DNA of 64,000 bases, from NCBI RefSeq assembly GCF_007830455.1, contig NZ_VLLB01000001.1, positions 1,507,252 to 1,571,251 of the forward strand, written 5' to 3'. Positions 9,578-18,581 of this stretch are shown here, one piece after another. Both the position numbers and the translations under genes were made by a program. Source of the stretch: Pseudoduganella lurida. Its GTDB lineage: Bacteria > Pseudomonadota > Gammaproteobacteria > Burkholderiales > Burkholderiaceae_D. Every line of letters begins with the position of its first letter. The first letter of the stretch is position 1. Below the pieces are notes generated by a model. That model did not search any database. It was not told the origin of the DNA and was given only the letters and a program-made list of their open reading frames with translations.

Positions 9578-10972
9578 ATGACTGCCGCCGTCCTGCTCAA
9601 CCTTGCCGTGGCCGTGCTGCTGCTCGGCTTCCTCTACCGCCAGCAGCGCGTGCATGCCACCTTCACGGTGCGCGTGTTCACGGCGCTCGGCCTCGGCGTG
9701 GCGCTGGGCGCCGTGCTGCAGGCCGTGTATGGGGCGGACAGTGCCGTCATCAAGACCACCGGCGACTACCTGGACATCGTGGGCAGCGGCTACGTCAAGC
9801 TGCTGCAGATGATCGTGATGCCGCTGATCATGGTGTCGATCATCGGTGCCATCCTGAAGCTGCGCAACGCCAGCTCGCTGGGCAAGATCAGCGTGCTGAC
9901 GATCGGCACGCTCATCATCACCACGGCCATCGCCGCCGCCATCGGCATCCTGATGGCCAAGCTGTTCGGCCTGACGGCGGCCGGCCTGGCCGCCAATGCG
10001 GCGGAAGTAGCGCGGGGTACCTACCTGCAGGGCAAGGTCGCCGATGCGCAGGCCATCTCGCTGCCGTCGATGATCCTGTCGTTCATCCCCGCCAATCCCT
10101 TCCTCGACATGACGGGCGGGCGCAAGACGTCGACCATTGCCGTGGTGATCTTCTCCGTCTTCATCGGCATCGCCGCGCACGGCATCGCCGACAAGAAGCC
10201 GGAACTGTTCGTGTCGTTCGATCACTTCGTGAAAGTGGCCCATGCGATCGTGATGCGCATCGTCACGCTGGTACTGCGCCTGACGCCCTACGGCGTGTTC
10301 GCGCTGATGGCGCAGGTGGTGGCCACGTCCAGCTACACCGATATCCTGAACCTGCTCGGCTTCGTGGTGGCTTCCTACTGCGCACTCGCCCTGATGTTCG
10401 GCGTGCACCTGGCCATCATCGCCGGCACGGGCCTGAACCCGTTCCGCTTCGCCAAGAAGATCCTGCCCGTGCTCACGTTCGCGTTCACCTCGCGCAGCAG
10501 CGCCGGCGCCATCCCGATGAACGTGCAGACGCAGGTGAACCGCCTGGGCACGCCGGAAGGCATCGCCAACTTCTCCGCCTCGTTCGGCGCGACCATCGGC
10601 CAGAACGGCTGCGCCGGCATCTACCCGGCCATGCTGGCGGTGATGATCGCGCCGACGGTGGGCATCGACCCATTCACGGCGTCGTTCCTGCTGCCGCTGC
10701 TGGCCGTGATCACCATCGGCTCGGTGGGCGTGGCCGGCGTGGGCGGCGGCGCCACGTTTGCCGCGCTGATCGTGCTTTCAACGATGAACCTGCCGGTGGC
10801 GCTGGCGGGCCTGCTGATCTCCATCGAGCCGCTGATCGACATGGGCCGCACGGCCCTCAATGTCTCCGGTTCGATTACCGCCGGCACGCTCACGTCGCGC
10901 GTGCTGGGCGAGACGGACAATGCCGTGTTCGACGCCGATGTCGAGCCGGACGAAGACGTGCAGCCCGCGTAA
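9578..10972 (+). CDS. tcyP: L-cystine transporter, DAACS family (TcyP-like)
   Basis: 464 residues, the same length as E. coli TcyP (YdjN, 463). This is a sodium- or proton-coupled symporter of the dicarboxylate/amino acid:cation family in the inner membrane. Recognised blocks include the VGSGYVKLLQMIVMPL segment near residue 70, SLGKISVLTIGTL, the helical-hairpin region with the SRSSAGAIP motif, and the final hairpin with GVGGGATFAALIVL. About eight membrane helices are apparent. The AGAAGG sequence upstream of ATG 9578 is a good ribosome site. It is monocistronic; sulfur-responsive control would be expected from the family, but I see no operator I can name. Confidence 0.9.
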   Translation: MTAAVLLNLAVAVLLLGFLYRQQRVHATFTVRVFTALGLGVALGAVLQAVYGADSAVIKTTGDYLDIVGSGYVKLLQMIVMPLIMVSIIGAILKLRNASSLGKISVLTIGTLIITTAIAAAIGILMAKLFGLTAAGLAANAAEVARGTYLQGKVADAQAISLPSMILSFIPANPFLDMTGGRKTSTIAVVIFSVFIGIAAHGIADKKPELFVSFDHFVKVAHAIVMRIVTLVLRLTPYGVFALMAQVVATSSYTDILNLLGFVVASYCALALMFGVHLAIIAGTGLNPFRFAKKILPVLTFAFTSRSSAGAIPMNVQTQVNRLGTPEGIANFSASFGATIGQNGCAGIYPAMLAVMIAPTVGIDPFTASFLLPLLAVITIGSVGVAGVGGGATFAALIVLSTMNLPVALAGLLISIEPLIDMGRTALNVSGSITAGTLTSRVLGETDNAVFDADVEPDEDVQPA

Positions 10973-10994
10973 TCTTTCCTCCCTTCACCACCAG

Positions 10995-11017
10995 CACGCC
11001 GGCCCCGAGCCGGCGTG
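10995..11017 (+). terminator. Possible terminator hairpin after tcyP
   Basis: A perfect 9-bp stem (CACGCCGGC with GCCGGCGTG) and a 5-nt loop lie 23 nt after the transporter stop. There is no T-tract after it, so intrinsic termination is uncertain. Confidence 0.4.
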
Positions 11018-11083
11018 TACGCTTGCGCCACGGTTTTGCGCTTTCGTCTAGTATTCGCCCACCGAATCACAGGACGGATGGCA

Positions 11084-11848
11084 ATGGAACAAAAGTGGCC
11101 CCAACAGATCTGGATCGTGCGGCACGGCCAGAGTGCCGGCAACGTCGCCCGTGAAGCGGCGGAAGCGGCTTCGCAGTTCCTGATCGACATTGCGGAACGC
11201 GACATGGACGTGCCCCTGTCCGCCCTGGGCGAACGCCAGGCCGAGGCGCTGGGCCAGTGGTTTGCCGCCCTGCCGCCGGAGGAGCGCCCGAACGTGGTGC
11301 TGTTCTCGCCGTACGTGAGGGCGCGCCAGACGGCACGCGCGATCGTGGACCAGCTGGAGCGCGACGACCTGCTGGCCGTCGTCACCGACGAGCGGCTGCG
11401 CGAGAAGGAGTTCGGCATCGTCGACCGCCTCACGCCGCTGGGCATCGCCGACAAGTATCCCGAACTGAACGAACAGCGCCGCCACGTGGGCAAGTTCTAT
11501 TTCCGCCCGCCCGGCGGCGAAAGCTGGTGCGACGTGATCCTGCGCCTGCGCAGCATGCTGGACATGCTTACCCGCGAATACCGCAACGAGCGCGTGCTGA
11601 TCGTGGGCCACCAGGTGATCGTCAACTGCTTCCGCTACCTGCTGGAACGGATGGACGAGGAAACCATCCTCGCCACCGACCGCGCCGCGGACGTGCCGAA
11701 CTGCAGCGTCACCTCCTACCGGTTCGACCCGGCTGCCGGCAAGCGCGGCAAGCTGGTGCTGGACCTGCAGAACTTCGTGGCGCCGCTGACGGAAACCGGC
11801 ACGCCGGTCACCGTGAGCAAGGACCAACCCGCCGCACCGAAAGCCTAA
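11084..11848 (+). CDS. Histidine phosphatase family protein
   Basis: 254 residues of the phosphoglycerate mutase-like superfamily. The catalytic motif VRHGQSAGN lies near residue 10 and the second catalytic His is in LIVGHQVIVN near residue 180. Conserved arginines (SPYVRARQTA) and the acid-base Glu (REKEFGI) are also visible. The ATG at 11084 has AGGA nine nt upstream; ATG 11078 in the same frame is an alternative adding two residues. It is followed 2 nt later by the NAD(P)HX dehydratase gene, so the two form an operon. The physiological substrate is unknown; broad-specificity sugar-phosphate or nucleotide phosphatase activity is typical. Confidence 0.88.
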   Translation: MEQKWPQQIWIVRHGQSAGNVAREAAEAASQFLIDIAERDMDVPLSALGERQAEALGQWFAALPPEERPNVVLFSPYVRARQTARAIVDQLERDDLLAVVTDERLREKEFGIVDRLTPLGIADKYPELNEQRRHVGKFYFRPPGGESWCDVILRLRSMLDMLTREYRNERVLIVGHQVIVNCFRYLLERMDEETILATDRAADVPNCSVTSYRFDPAAGKRGKLVLDLQNFVAPLTETGTPVTVSKDQPAAPKA

Positions 11849-11850
11849 GC

Positions 11851-12774
11851 ATGAACCAGGACACCATCGACATCACCGCCCGCACGCTGCGCCAGTGGGC
11901 CCTGCCGGAACCGTCGTTCGACGACGACAAGGAAGGCCGCGGCCATATCCTGATCGTGGGCGGCGCGAAGGAGATGCCGGGCGCCGTGATGCTGGCGGCC
12001 ACCGCCGCCCTGCGCGCCGGGGCCGGCAAGCTGACCATCGCCACGGCCGCCTCCATCGCACCGCTGGTGGCGATGGCGATTCCGGAGTCGCGCGTGATCG
12101 GCCTGGCCGAAACGGCCGGCGGCGGTTTCACGCTGGCGGCGGCCCGCGAGCTGGGCGACCTGGCCGGCAAGGCCAGCGCGCTGCTGGTGGGCCCGGGCAT
12201 GCAGGACGATGCGGCCACGGCCGAGCTGGTGCATGCCCTGCTGCCCCGCTTTGCCGGCACGCCTGTCGTGCTGGATGCGGCGGCCATGGGGGCGGTGAAA
12301 TCCCAGGGTGAACCGCATCTGCTGGACGAGACGAAGGACATGAAGCATTTTCGCTTTGCGGAACCGGTGCTGCTGACACCGCACGCGGGTGAACTTTCCT
12401 ATCTGACCGGCCGCGACAAGAAGGACATCGCGGCCGCGCCGGAGGAAGCTGCACGGGAAGCCGCGCAGCGCTGGAACGCGATCGTGGCACTGAAAGGTGC
12501 CACGACCGTCATCGCCGCGCCCGACGGGCGGCAGTGGCAACACCAGGGCGGCAATGTCGGCCTGGCGATCTCGGGCTCCGGGGACGCGCTGGCCGGCATC
12601 ATTGCCGGTCTCGTGGCCCGCGGGGCGGCACTGGAACAGGCGGCTGCCTGGGGCGTGGCGCTGCATGCGTCCGCCGGCGAGCAGCTGTCCATCCGGTACG
12701 GGGTGCTGGGTTACCTGGCACGGGAAATCTCGGCCGAAGTACCGGCGCTGTTGAGGACGCTTGCCCCAGCCTGA
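11851..12774 (+). CDS. nnrD: ADP-dependent NAD(P)H-hydrate dehydratase
   Basis: 307 residues of the ribokinase-like YjeF C-terminal family, which repairs hydrated NADH/NADPH at the expense of ADP or ATP. Visible signatures are GHILIVGGAKEMPGA near residue 30, the LTPHAGELSYLTG block and the catalytic GSGDALAGI motif, with Asp as the general base. The usual form is GTGD. The N-terminal epimerase domain found in bifunctional Nnr proteins is absent, so the epimerase must be elsewhere. The gene starts 2 nt after the phosphatase stop, making a two-gene metabolite-repair operon likely. Confidence 0.9.
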   Translation: MNQDTIDITARTLRQWALPEPSFDDDKEGRGHILIVGGAKEMPGAVMLAATAALRAGAGKLTIATAASIAPLVAMAIPESRVIGLAETAGGGFTLAAARELGDLAGKASALLVGPGMQDDAATAELVHALLPRFAGTPVVLDAAAMGAVKSQGEPHLLDETKDMKHFRFAEPVLLTPHAGELSYLTGRDKKDIAAAPEEAAREAAQRWNAIVALKGATTVIAAPDGRQWQHQGGNVGLAISGSGDALAGIIAGLVARGAALEQAAAWGVALHASAGEQLSIRYGVLGYLAREISAEVPALLRTLAPA

Positions 12775-12891
12775 GGGAACAAGCGGCAAGACGATCAGGC
12801 ACATCTCGAACCGGCAACCATGCTGGCGGTCCAACGGTAGCCCATCACCGTGCCGGCATGCTGTCGCACCACCCACTTGAAAGGAATCGAC

Positions 12892-13242
12892 ATGATTAAG
12901 CTGAGCAAAACGTCCGCACTGATCCTGGCTGCCGTCATCGGCAGCGCTGCCCTGGCCGGCTGCAAGAACCGCGATGCGGATCACCCAGCGGCCGACACGA
13001 CGGCCACCACCCCGGCCGCCACGCCGGATACGAGCACGACGCCGGTGGCCCCTGCCACGCCACCGGCCAGCGGCACCAGCGGCGATGCCGGTACCACGGG
13101 CGGCGCACCGGCCACCACGCCGATGCCGGGCGATACCACCACGCCGGCGGCCACGCCGGGCACCGCCACCACGCCAGGCGCCACCACCACCCCGGGCGGC
13201 ACCAACACCGGCACGGGCGGCACCACCACCCCACCGCAATAA
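12892..13242 (+). CDS. Thr/Pro/Ala-rich small lipoprotein
   Basis: 116 residues from the ATG at 12892, which has AAGGA seven nt upstream. The N-terminus is a lipoprotein signal with lipobox LAGC (Cys near residue 24), followed by KNRDAD. The rest is low complexity, dominated by Thr, Pro, Ala and Gly, with repeated TTP, ATP and GTT runs and no folded domain visible. It is probably an outer- or inner-membrane-anchored extended spacer, or a wall- or envelope-associated lipoprotein. No homologue with known function comes to mind. The gene is single and ends in a 14-bp tandem array and a strong terminator. Confidence 0.75.
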   Translation: MIKLSKTSALILAAVIGSAALAGCKNRDADHPAADTTATTPAATPDTSTTPVAPATPPASGTSGDAGTTGGAPATTPMPGDTTTPAATPGTATTPGATTTPGGTNTGTGGTTTPPQ

Positions 13243-13243
13243 T

Positions 13244-13380
13244 GGCCGACGTAACTCGGCCGACGTAAAACGGTCGATGTAAAACGGTCGATGTAAAACG
13301 GTCGATGTAAAACGGTGGACGTAAACGGTGGACGTAAGCGGCGGATGTAAAGCCGCGCACGTAAAACGCCTGGCGTAAAA
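13244..13380 (+). repeat. 14-bp tandem array in the lipoprotein 3' UTR
   Basis: About ten units begin two nt after the TAA. The best-conserved form is GGTCGATGTAAAAC, three identical copies, with flanking variants of 13-14 bp such as GGCCGACGTAAAAC and GGTGGACGTAAAC. Most units contain GTAA. The array lies between the stop codon and the bidirectional terminator, so it would be transcribed as 3' UTR. Confidence 0.85.
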
Positions 13381-13415
13381 AAGCCGGCACCTTCGCAGGT
13401 GCCGGCTTTTTTTTT
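13377..13415. terminator. Bidirectional intrinsic terminator
   Basis: A perfect 10-bp stem (GCCGGCACCT with AGGTGCCGGC, 13383-13406) and a 4-nt loop TCGC are flanked by A6 on the left and T9 on the right. It can stop transcription of the lipoprotein gene (plus) and of the FadL-type porin gene (minus). Confidence 0.93.
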
Positions 13416-13427
13416 GCTGCGTACGGC

Positions 13428-14843
13428 TTAGAACTTGTAGTTGTACGCCAGGCCCAGCAGCTGCATGTGCGTGCGCCACGTGCCGCGCGTCGTTTCGCCA
13501 TTGCCCGTGCAGGTTTCCAGGCCAGGACGGCACAGGTTCGTGTAGTTGCCGGTGGCGTCCTTGAAGTCCAGGTAGGAATACGCCACGTCGATCGACGACT
13601 GCGGCGACAGCTTCCAGTTGGCGCCGAAGGACAGCTGGTTGCGGTCCGCGTCCGGCAGCGCGGCATGACGCAGCGCGACGCCGTTGATCGGTGCCTGGTC
13701 ATGCGCGATACCGCCGCGCAGCGTGACGTTCTCGTTCAGCTTGTAGTTGGTGCCCAGCGCGAAGCGCCAGGTGTTCTTCCACTGCTGGCGGATCACTTCG
13801 TCGCCCGAGGTGGTGCCCAGGAACTGGATGTCGATGTTCTGCATGCGCGAGTTGCGCGTCCACGTCAGGTCGGCCATGCCGGCCCACTGGCTGTTGAACT
13901 CGTGGTAGCCGTTCAGCGACAGCGTTTCCGGCGTGCGCAGTTCCACCAGCGCGGCGGAATTCACGTGGTGCGATGCAGCCTGCACGACACGGTTCACGAC
14001 CTGGTCGCTGGTGATCGTGGAGAAGTCCCAGATCGCGCCGCCGCGCAGCTCGTGCTTGATCGACGAGCGGTAGGCCACGCCGAAACGGGTGCCCTCGGCC
14101 GGCTGGTACAGGTAGCCGATATTGAAGCCGTAGCCCCAGTCCTTGCCTTCCACGCTGGCGTGCGCGTCACCTGCCGTGCCCAGCAGGGCCGGGTTGCCGC
14201 CCAGCGCGGCGATCTGGCGGGCCAGCACGACGCCGGTGCCCGTGGCCTGCGCGGCGATGATGGAGCCCGGCACGTCGACACCCTGGCCGAGGCTGGCTTT
14301 CATGAATTCCGCATCGATGCCGAAGCCGAACGAGTGGCGCTCGTTGACCTTGAACGCGACCGACGGGTTCAGCGTGATGGCCGTCAGCTTGATGTTGGTG
14401 AGCGCGTAACGGCCGGACCAGTTCCAGTCGTACGACAGGTTGGTACCGTAAGGCACGAACATGCCGAAGCCGGCCGTCCACTGGTCGTTGATCTTCTGGC
14501 TGTAGTACAGCGACGGTGCGGCGACCGCTTCCGGCGCGTAGTCGTCCTGCGACGTGAGGCCGCCCGTACGGCCGCCCGTGAAGCGGGTCGAACCGCTGTC
14601 GTTGAACGTGGAATGCGGCACCAGTGCCGTCACGCCGCCCTGCAGCTGGCGGCCTTCCAGGCGGGACAGGCCGGCCGGGTTGGCGAAGATGGTCGACGGA
14701 TCGGCCGCCTCGGCGCCGTTCGCTTCGGCGGTGCCCTGCGACGACACGCTCTGCGAGCCGAAGCGGTAGCCGGAAGCGCCGGCCGATGCGGAAACGGCCG
14801 CCAGGGCAGCCGCAATGATGAGGGTAAGGGAATGCTTGTTCAC
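13428..14843 (-). CDS. FadL/OMPP1/TodX-family outer membrane porin
   Basis: 471 residues from the GTG at 14843, which has AGGAG eight nt upstream. The signal peptide (residues 1-24, Ala-rich, ending SAGA) is followed by the family hallmark: SGYRFGSQS and the NGAEAADPSTIFANPAGLSRL block, the FadL NPAG motif. The rest is a beta-strand pattern ending in a C-terminal aromatic strand finishing YNYKF, as in barrel proteins. FadL proteins carry long-chain fatty acids or aromatic hydrocarbons across the outer membrane. It is monocistronic; its promoter must lie in 14844-15110. Confidence 0.92.
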   Translation of the reverse strand: MNKHSLTLIIAAALAAVSASAGASGYRFGSQSVSSQGTAEANGAEAADPSTIFANPAGLSRLEGRQLQGGVTALVPHSTFNDSGSTRFTGGRTGGLTSQDDYAPEAVAAPSLYYSQKINDQWTAGFGMFVPYGTNLSYDWNWSGRYALTNIKLTAITLNPSVAFKVNERHSFGFGIDAEFMKASLGQGVDVPGSIIAAQATGTGVVLARQIAALGGNPALLGTAGDAHASVEGKDWGYGFNIGYLYQPAEGTRFGVAYRSSIKHELRGGAIWDFSTITSDQVVNRVVQAASHHVNSAALVELRTPETLSLNGYHEFNSQWAGMADLTWTRNSRMQNIDIQFLGTTSGDEVIRQQWKNTWRFALGTNYKLNENVTLRGGIAHDQAPINGVALRHAALPDADRNQLSFGANWKLSPQSSIDVAYSYLDFKDATGNYTNLCRPGLETCTGNGETTRGTWRTHMQLLGLAYNYKF

Positions 14844-15109
14844 GAGTCTCGCTCCTGTTTCTTTTTGCTCAATGCCTGATGCTGGCTGCAGATGCTGCTT
14901 GCGGTCCCTGCGGGCAAAACGGTTCGGTGCGCCCTCCAACGTTGGGGCCGCCCGGCGCAAGAATACACCAGCCGGAAAAATTTTGATACGAACGTTCGCT
15001 TTTCGCAACGCAGGATGTATCAAATGTGCTTATGGGGCGATTCACTGCCGTGCCCGACTGGACAGGCGCGGATTTTTCGTTGCAAAACAAGGGTTAATCA
15101 GAAGGCAAT

Positions 15110-15290
15110 GTCCTGGTGCCTGGCACCAGGACACGGGCTCGGCAGTACGGGAAAATGGCACGGTGCCTGGCACCGGGACACGGGCGCGACAGCGGAGGGA
15201 ATGTCCTGGTGCCTGGCACCGGGACACGGGCTCGGCAGTGGGGAAAATGCGTTGGCACGGTGCCTGGCACCGGGACACGGGCTTGGCAGT
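15110..15290. repeat. REP-like palindrome array (GGTGCCTGGCACC)
   Basis: Four copies of the 13-bp odd palindrome GGTGCCTGGCACC lie at 15115-15127, 15162-15174, 15208-15220 and 15259-15271, each followed by a conserved tail G/AGGACACGGGC. Spacing is 46-51 bp. The first copy extends to a perfect 23-bp palindrome (15110-15132). The array occupies the gap between the porin promoter region and the RND operon terminator; 14844-15109 shows no gene. Confidence 0.88.
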
Positions 15291-15300
15291 GGCGGGAATG

Positions 15301-15324
15301 AAAAAGGCCGCTGGAAGCGGCCTT
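15301..15324 (-). terminator. Intrinsic terminator of the RND operon
   Basis: A 9-bp stem (AAGGCCGCT with AGCGGCCTT) and a 3-nt loop lie seven nt past the RND permease stop. The A5 run on the plus strand becomes a T-tract on the transcribed strand. Confidence 0.88.
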
Positions 15325-15331
15325 CGGGACG

Positions 15332-18300
15332 TTACGCCGCTTCGGCCAGCGGCGGTGGCGGCGGCGGGGTCTGCTTGCGGCCCGTGACGAAGCGCCCGCC
15401 GCGCACGATCAGGCGGAACACCAGCCGGACCAGCGTCAGCGCGAGGATGGCTTCGATAAACGTGAGCACGCCGGCAACGGCCGTGTTCCAGCGCGCCGCG
15501 CGGCGCCCGAACTTGGCGTACATGCGGTCGCGGGTGATCTCGATGCTGTCGTAGAACGTGGGCACCATCAGCAGGGTCAGCAAGGTCGAGGTGATCGTGC
15601 CGCCGATGATGGAGATCGCCAGCGGGCGGTAGAACTCGCCGCCCTCGCCGTGGCCGATCGCCACCGGCAGCATGCCGGCGATCAGCGCGAAGGTCGTCAT
15701 CAGGATCGGGCGCAGGCGCATGCGGCCGGCATACATCAGCGAGTCCTCGCGGCCGAAGCCTTCCTCTTCCCGCTTCCTGGCCGCATCCAGCAGCAGGATG
15801 GCGTTCTTGGCGACGAGGCCCATCAGCATGATCACGCCGATCAGGCTCATCAGGTTGATCGTGCTCTTCGTGGCCAGCAGCGCGATGACGACGCCGATCA
15901 GCGACAGGGGCAGCGACAGCATCACGGCCAGCGGCGCCGTGAACGAGCCGAACTGCATCACCAGGATCAGGTACATCAGGCCGATGCCGGCCACCAGCGC
16001 GATCGCCATCTCCGTGAACACTTCCTGCATGTCCTTGCCCGAACCGGCCACGGCGAGACCGTAGCCCGGCGGGAAGTCGATGCTGCGCGCCAGCTTCATC
16101 GCATCGGCCGTCACCTCGCCGGGCGAACGGCCCTGCACGTTGGCGGACACGGAAATCACGCGTTTCCCATCCTTGTGCTTGATCTGCGAAGGACCCTTGC
16201 CCATCGTGATCGTGGCGATCTGGTCCAGCGGCACCATCTGGTTGGTGCCCGTGACGGCGATCGGCAGGCGCTCGATGCTGGCCGCGTTGGTGCGGTCTTC
16301 CGGCGCCAGGCGCACGGCCACGTCGCGCGTCTCGCCCGTCGGATCGACCCAGTCGCCCACTTCGATGCCGGCAAAGGCCACGCGCAGCGCGGCAGCGGCA
16401 TCACCGGCGCCGATGCCCATCGAGTTGGCCAGGCCGCGGTTCAGCTCGATCTGCAGCTCGTCCTTCGGATCCTGCTCGGACAGGCTGACGTCGACGGCGC
16501 CCGGCACCTTCTTGAGCTCGTCCATGAAGCGGCCCGTCAGTTCCATCAGCTTGCGCGAATCCTCGCCGGTGAACTCGATCTGCACGGGCTTGCGGGCGCC
16601 ATTGGCCAGGTCGTCCAGCACCGTGTACTCGGCGCCCACCAGCTGGGCCAGCTTGCCGCGCAGGTCCTGCGCCACTTCGGCGGCGGAGCGCTCGCGTTCG
16701 TTCTTCTTGCCGATCTTCACGTAGATGCGGCCGCCGGACAGGTTCACGTAGCTGTTCGTCTCCGTCGTTTCCGGCAGCGAGTGGGCCATCTCGGCCGCCT
16801 TCATGATCTTCAGCTGCGAGTACTCGACACTGCTGGACGACGGCGTGCGCACATCGATGGCGATGGTGCCGAAGTCGGACGACGGCACGAAGCTGGCCCC
16901 GCCGAACTTGGCCTGCAGCCCGATGGCGGCCAGGAAGGTGACGACGGCGATGACAGCCATCCAGCGGCGGTGATGCAGCGCCCAGGCGATCACGTTGCCG
17001 TAGCGGTCGGCCTGGTGGTCGAACCAGGTGTTGAACCGTTCCAGCACCTTTTCGAAACCCTTGCGCGGCATCTCGTGGTGGCCCGGCGGGTCGCCCCAGT
17101 AGGCCGACAGCATCGGGTCCAGCGTGAATGAGATGAACAGCGATACGGCCACCGAGCACGTGACGGTCAGCGCGAACGGCCGGAACCACTCGCCCGTGAT
17201 GCCGGGCATGAAGGCCACCGGGATGAACACGGCCATGATGGAGAACGTGGTCGCGGCCACGGCCAGGCCGATCTCGGCCGTGCCGTTGATGGCGGCCGTG
17301 CGGCGGTCGGCGCCCATCTGCATGTGGCGCACGATGTTTTCCCGCACCACGATGGCATCGTCGATCAGCACGCCGATCGCCAGCGACAGGCCCAGCAGGG
17401 TCATGAAGTTGAGCGTGAAGCCGCACAGCCACACGCCGATGAACGCGGCGATCACGGAGGTGGGCAGCGACAGCGCCGTGATCAGCGTCGAGCGCCACGA
17501 GTTCAGGAAGGCGTACACGACGAAGATGGTCAGCCCGGCGCCCAGCACCAGCGCCTCGATCACGTTGTTCAGGCTGCTCTGGGCATCCTCGCCGCCGTCG
17601 TCCGTGATGTCCAGCGTGGTGCCCTTGGCCAGCGTGGGCTCGATTTCCTTGACCATCGCATGCACTGCCTTCGATACCGCCACCGTCGAGGCTTCCCGCG
17701 TGCGGATGATCGACAGGCCCACGTTCGGCTGGTTCGAACGCATCGACATGCCGTTGATCTCGGCGAAGCCATCCTCAATGGTGGCCACCTGGGCCAGGCG
17801 CACCAGCTCGCCGCCGTTGCGCTTGACGACGACCTGCTGGAAGTCCTCGGGCCGTTCGATGCGGCCGACGAGGCGGATGCTCTTCTCGTCCAGCGCGCCG
17901 CGCAGCTTGCCCACCGGCGCATTGGTATTCTGCATGCGCAACGCGTTCGTCACGTCGCTGATCGACACATTGTATTCGCGCAGTTTTTCCGCGTTCAGCA
18001 GCACCGACAGTTCGCGGCGCAGCGAGCCGTCGACGCTCACGTTGGCCACGCCATCGACGCCGCGCAGCTTGTCGGCCAGCACGTCCTCGGCCAGCCGCGA
18101 GATCTCGGCGTGGCTCTGCGTCTTGGACGACAGCGACAGCTGCATGATCGGCTGGGCCGACACGTCGACGCGCCGCAGCACCGGTTCGCGCATCTCCAGC
18201 GGCAGCTTGTAGCGCACCGCGGCGATGGCATTGCGCACGTCGTCGGATGCCTCGATCAGGTTGCGGGTGAACGTGAACTTCAGCACGATCTGGGCCGAGC

Positions 18301-18559
18301 CCTCGTTGGCCGTGCTGTTGGTTTCCGTGACGCCGGTGATGCTCTGCAGCGATTTCTCGATGCGGTTGATGATTTCCCGCTCGACCGTTTCCGGCGACGC
18401 GCCTGGATACGGGATGGAGACCACGATCACGGGCACCTCCACATCGGGATTCTGGTTGACGCGCAGTTTTTTCAGGGCCATCAGCCCCAGGCACATCATG
18501 GCGATGATCAGCACGATCGTGGCGATCGGCCGCTTGATACTGAAATTGGAGAGGAACAT
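15332..18559 (-). CDS. RND efflux permease, HAE-1/AcrB type
   Basis: 1075 residues, slightly longer than AcrB (about 1049). N-terminal helix NFSIKRPIATIVLIIAMM is followed by the family motif NPDVEVPVIVVSIPYPGASP. The proton-relay aspartates of TM4 are present in VLIDDAIVV near residue 405, and TM10/TM11 blocks such as KNAILLLDAA are visible. The C-terminus is unusual: a roughly 60-residue extension after the last canonical helix includes an extra hydrophobic stretch (LTFIEAILALTLVRLVF) and ends in a proline run. The adaptor gene is 22 nt upstream on the same strand. No TolC-type outer membrane gene is next to it, so it must borrow one. Substrate is unknown. Confidence 0.95.
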   Translation of the reverse strand: MFLSNFSIKRPIATIVLIIAMMCLGLMALKKLRVNQNPDVEVPVIVVSIPYPGASPETVEREIINRIEKSLQSITGVTETNSTANEGSAQIVLKFTFTRNLIEASDDVRNAIAAVRYKLPLEMREPVLRRVDVSAQPIMQLSLSSKTQSHAEISRLAEDVLADKLRGVDGVANVSVDGSLRRELSVLLNAEKLREYNVSISDVTNALRMQNTNAPVGKLRGALDEKSIRLVGRIERPEDFQQVVVKRNGGELVRLAQVATIEDGFAEINGMSMRSNQPNVGLSIIRTREASTVAVSKAVHAMVKEIEPTLAKGTTLDITDDGGEDAQSSLNNVIEALVLGAGLTIFVVYAFLNSWRSTLITALSLPTSVIAAFIGVWLCGFTLNFMTLLGLSLAIGVLIDDAIVVRENIVRHMQMGADRRTAAINGTAEIGLAVAATTFSIMAVFIPVAFMPGITGEWFRPFALTVTCSVAVSLFISFTLDPMLSAYWGDPPGHHEMPRKGFEKVLERFNTWFDHQADRYGNVIAWALHHRRWMAVIAVVTFLAAIGLQAKFGGASFVPSSDFGTIAIDVRTPSSSSVEYSQLKIMKAAEMAHSLPETTETNSYVNLSGGRIYVKIGKKNERERSAAEVAQDLRGKLAQLVGAEYTVLDDLANGARKPVQIEFTGEDSRKLMELTGRFMDELKKVPGAVDVSLSEQDPKDELQIELNRGLANSMGIGAGDAAAALRVAFAGIEVGDWVDPTGETRDVAVRLAPEDRTNAASIERLPIAVTGTNQMVPLDQIATITMGKGPSQIKHKDGKRVISVSANVQGRSPGEVTADAMKLARSIDFPPGYGLAVAGSGKDMQEVFTEMAIALVAGIGLMYLILVMQFGSFTAPLAVMLSLPLSLIGVVIALLATKSTINLMSLIGVIMLMGLVAKNAILLLDAARKREEEGFGREDSLMYAGRMRLRPILMTTFALIAGMLPVAIGHGEGGEFYRPLAISIIGGTITSTLLTLLMVPTFYDSIEITRDRMYAKFGRRAARWNTAVAGVLTFIEAILALTLVRLVFRLIVRGGRFVTGRKQTPPPPPPLAEAA

Positions 18560-18581
18560 TGGGTGGTTTCCTGGTTGTTCT

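Noticed and set aside
13244..13380. sRNA or riboswitch
   Set aside because: The array has no stable complex fold apart from the terminator at its end; repetition explains it.
15110..15290. CRISPR array
   Set aside because: Repeats are short palindromes with similar rather than unique spacers and there are no cas genes.
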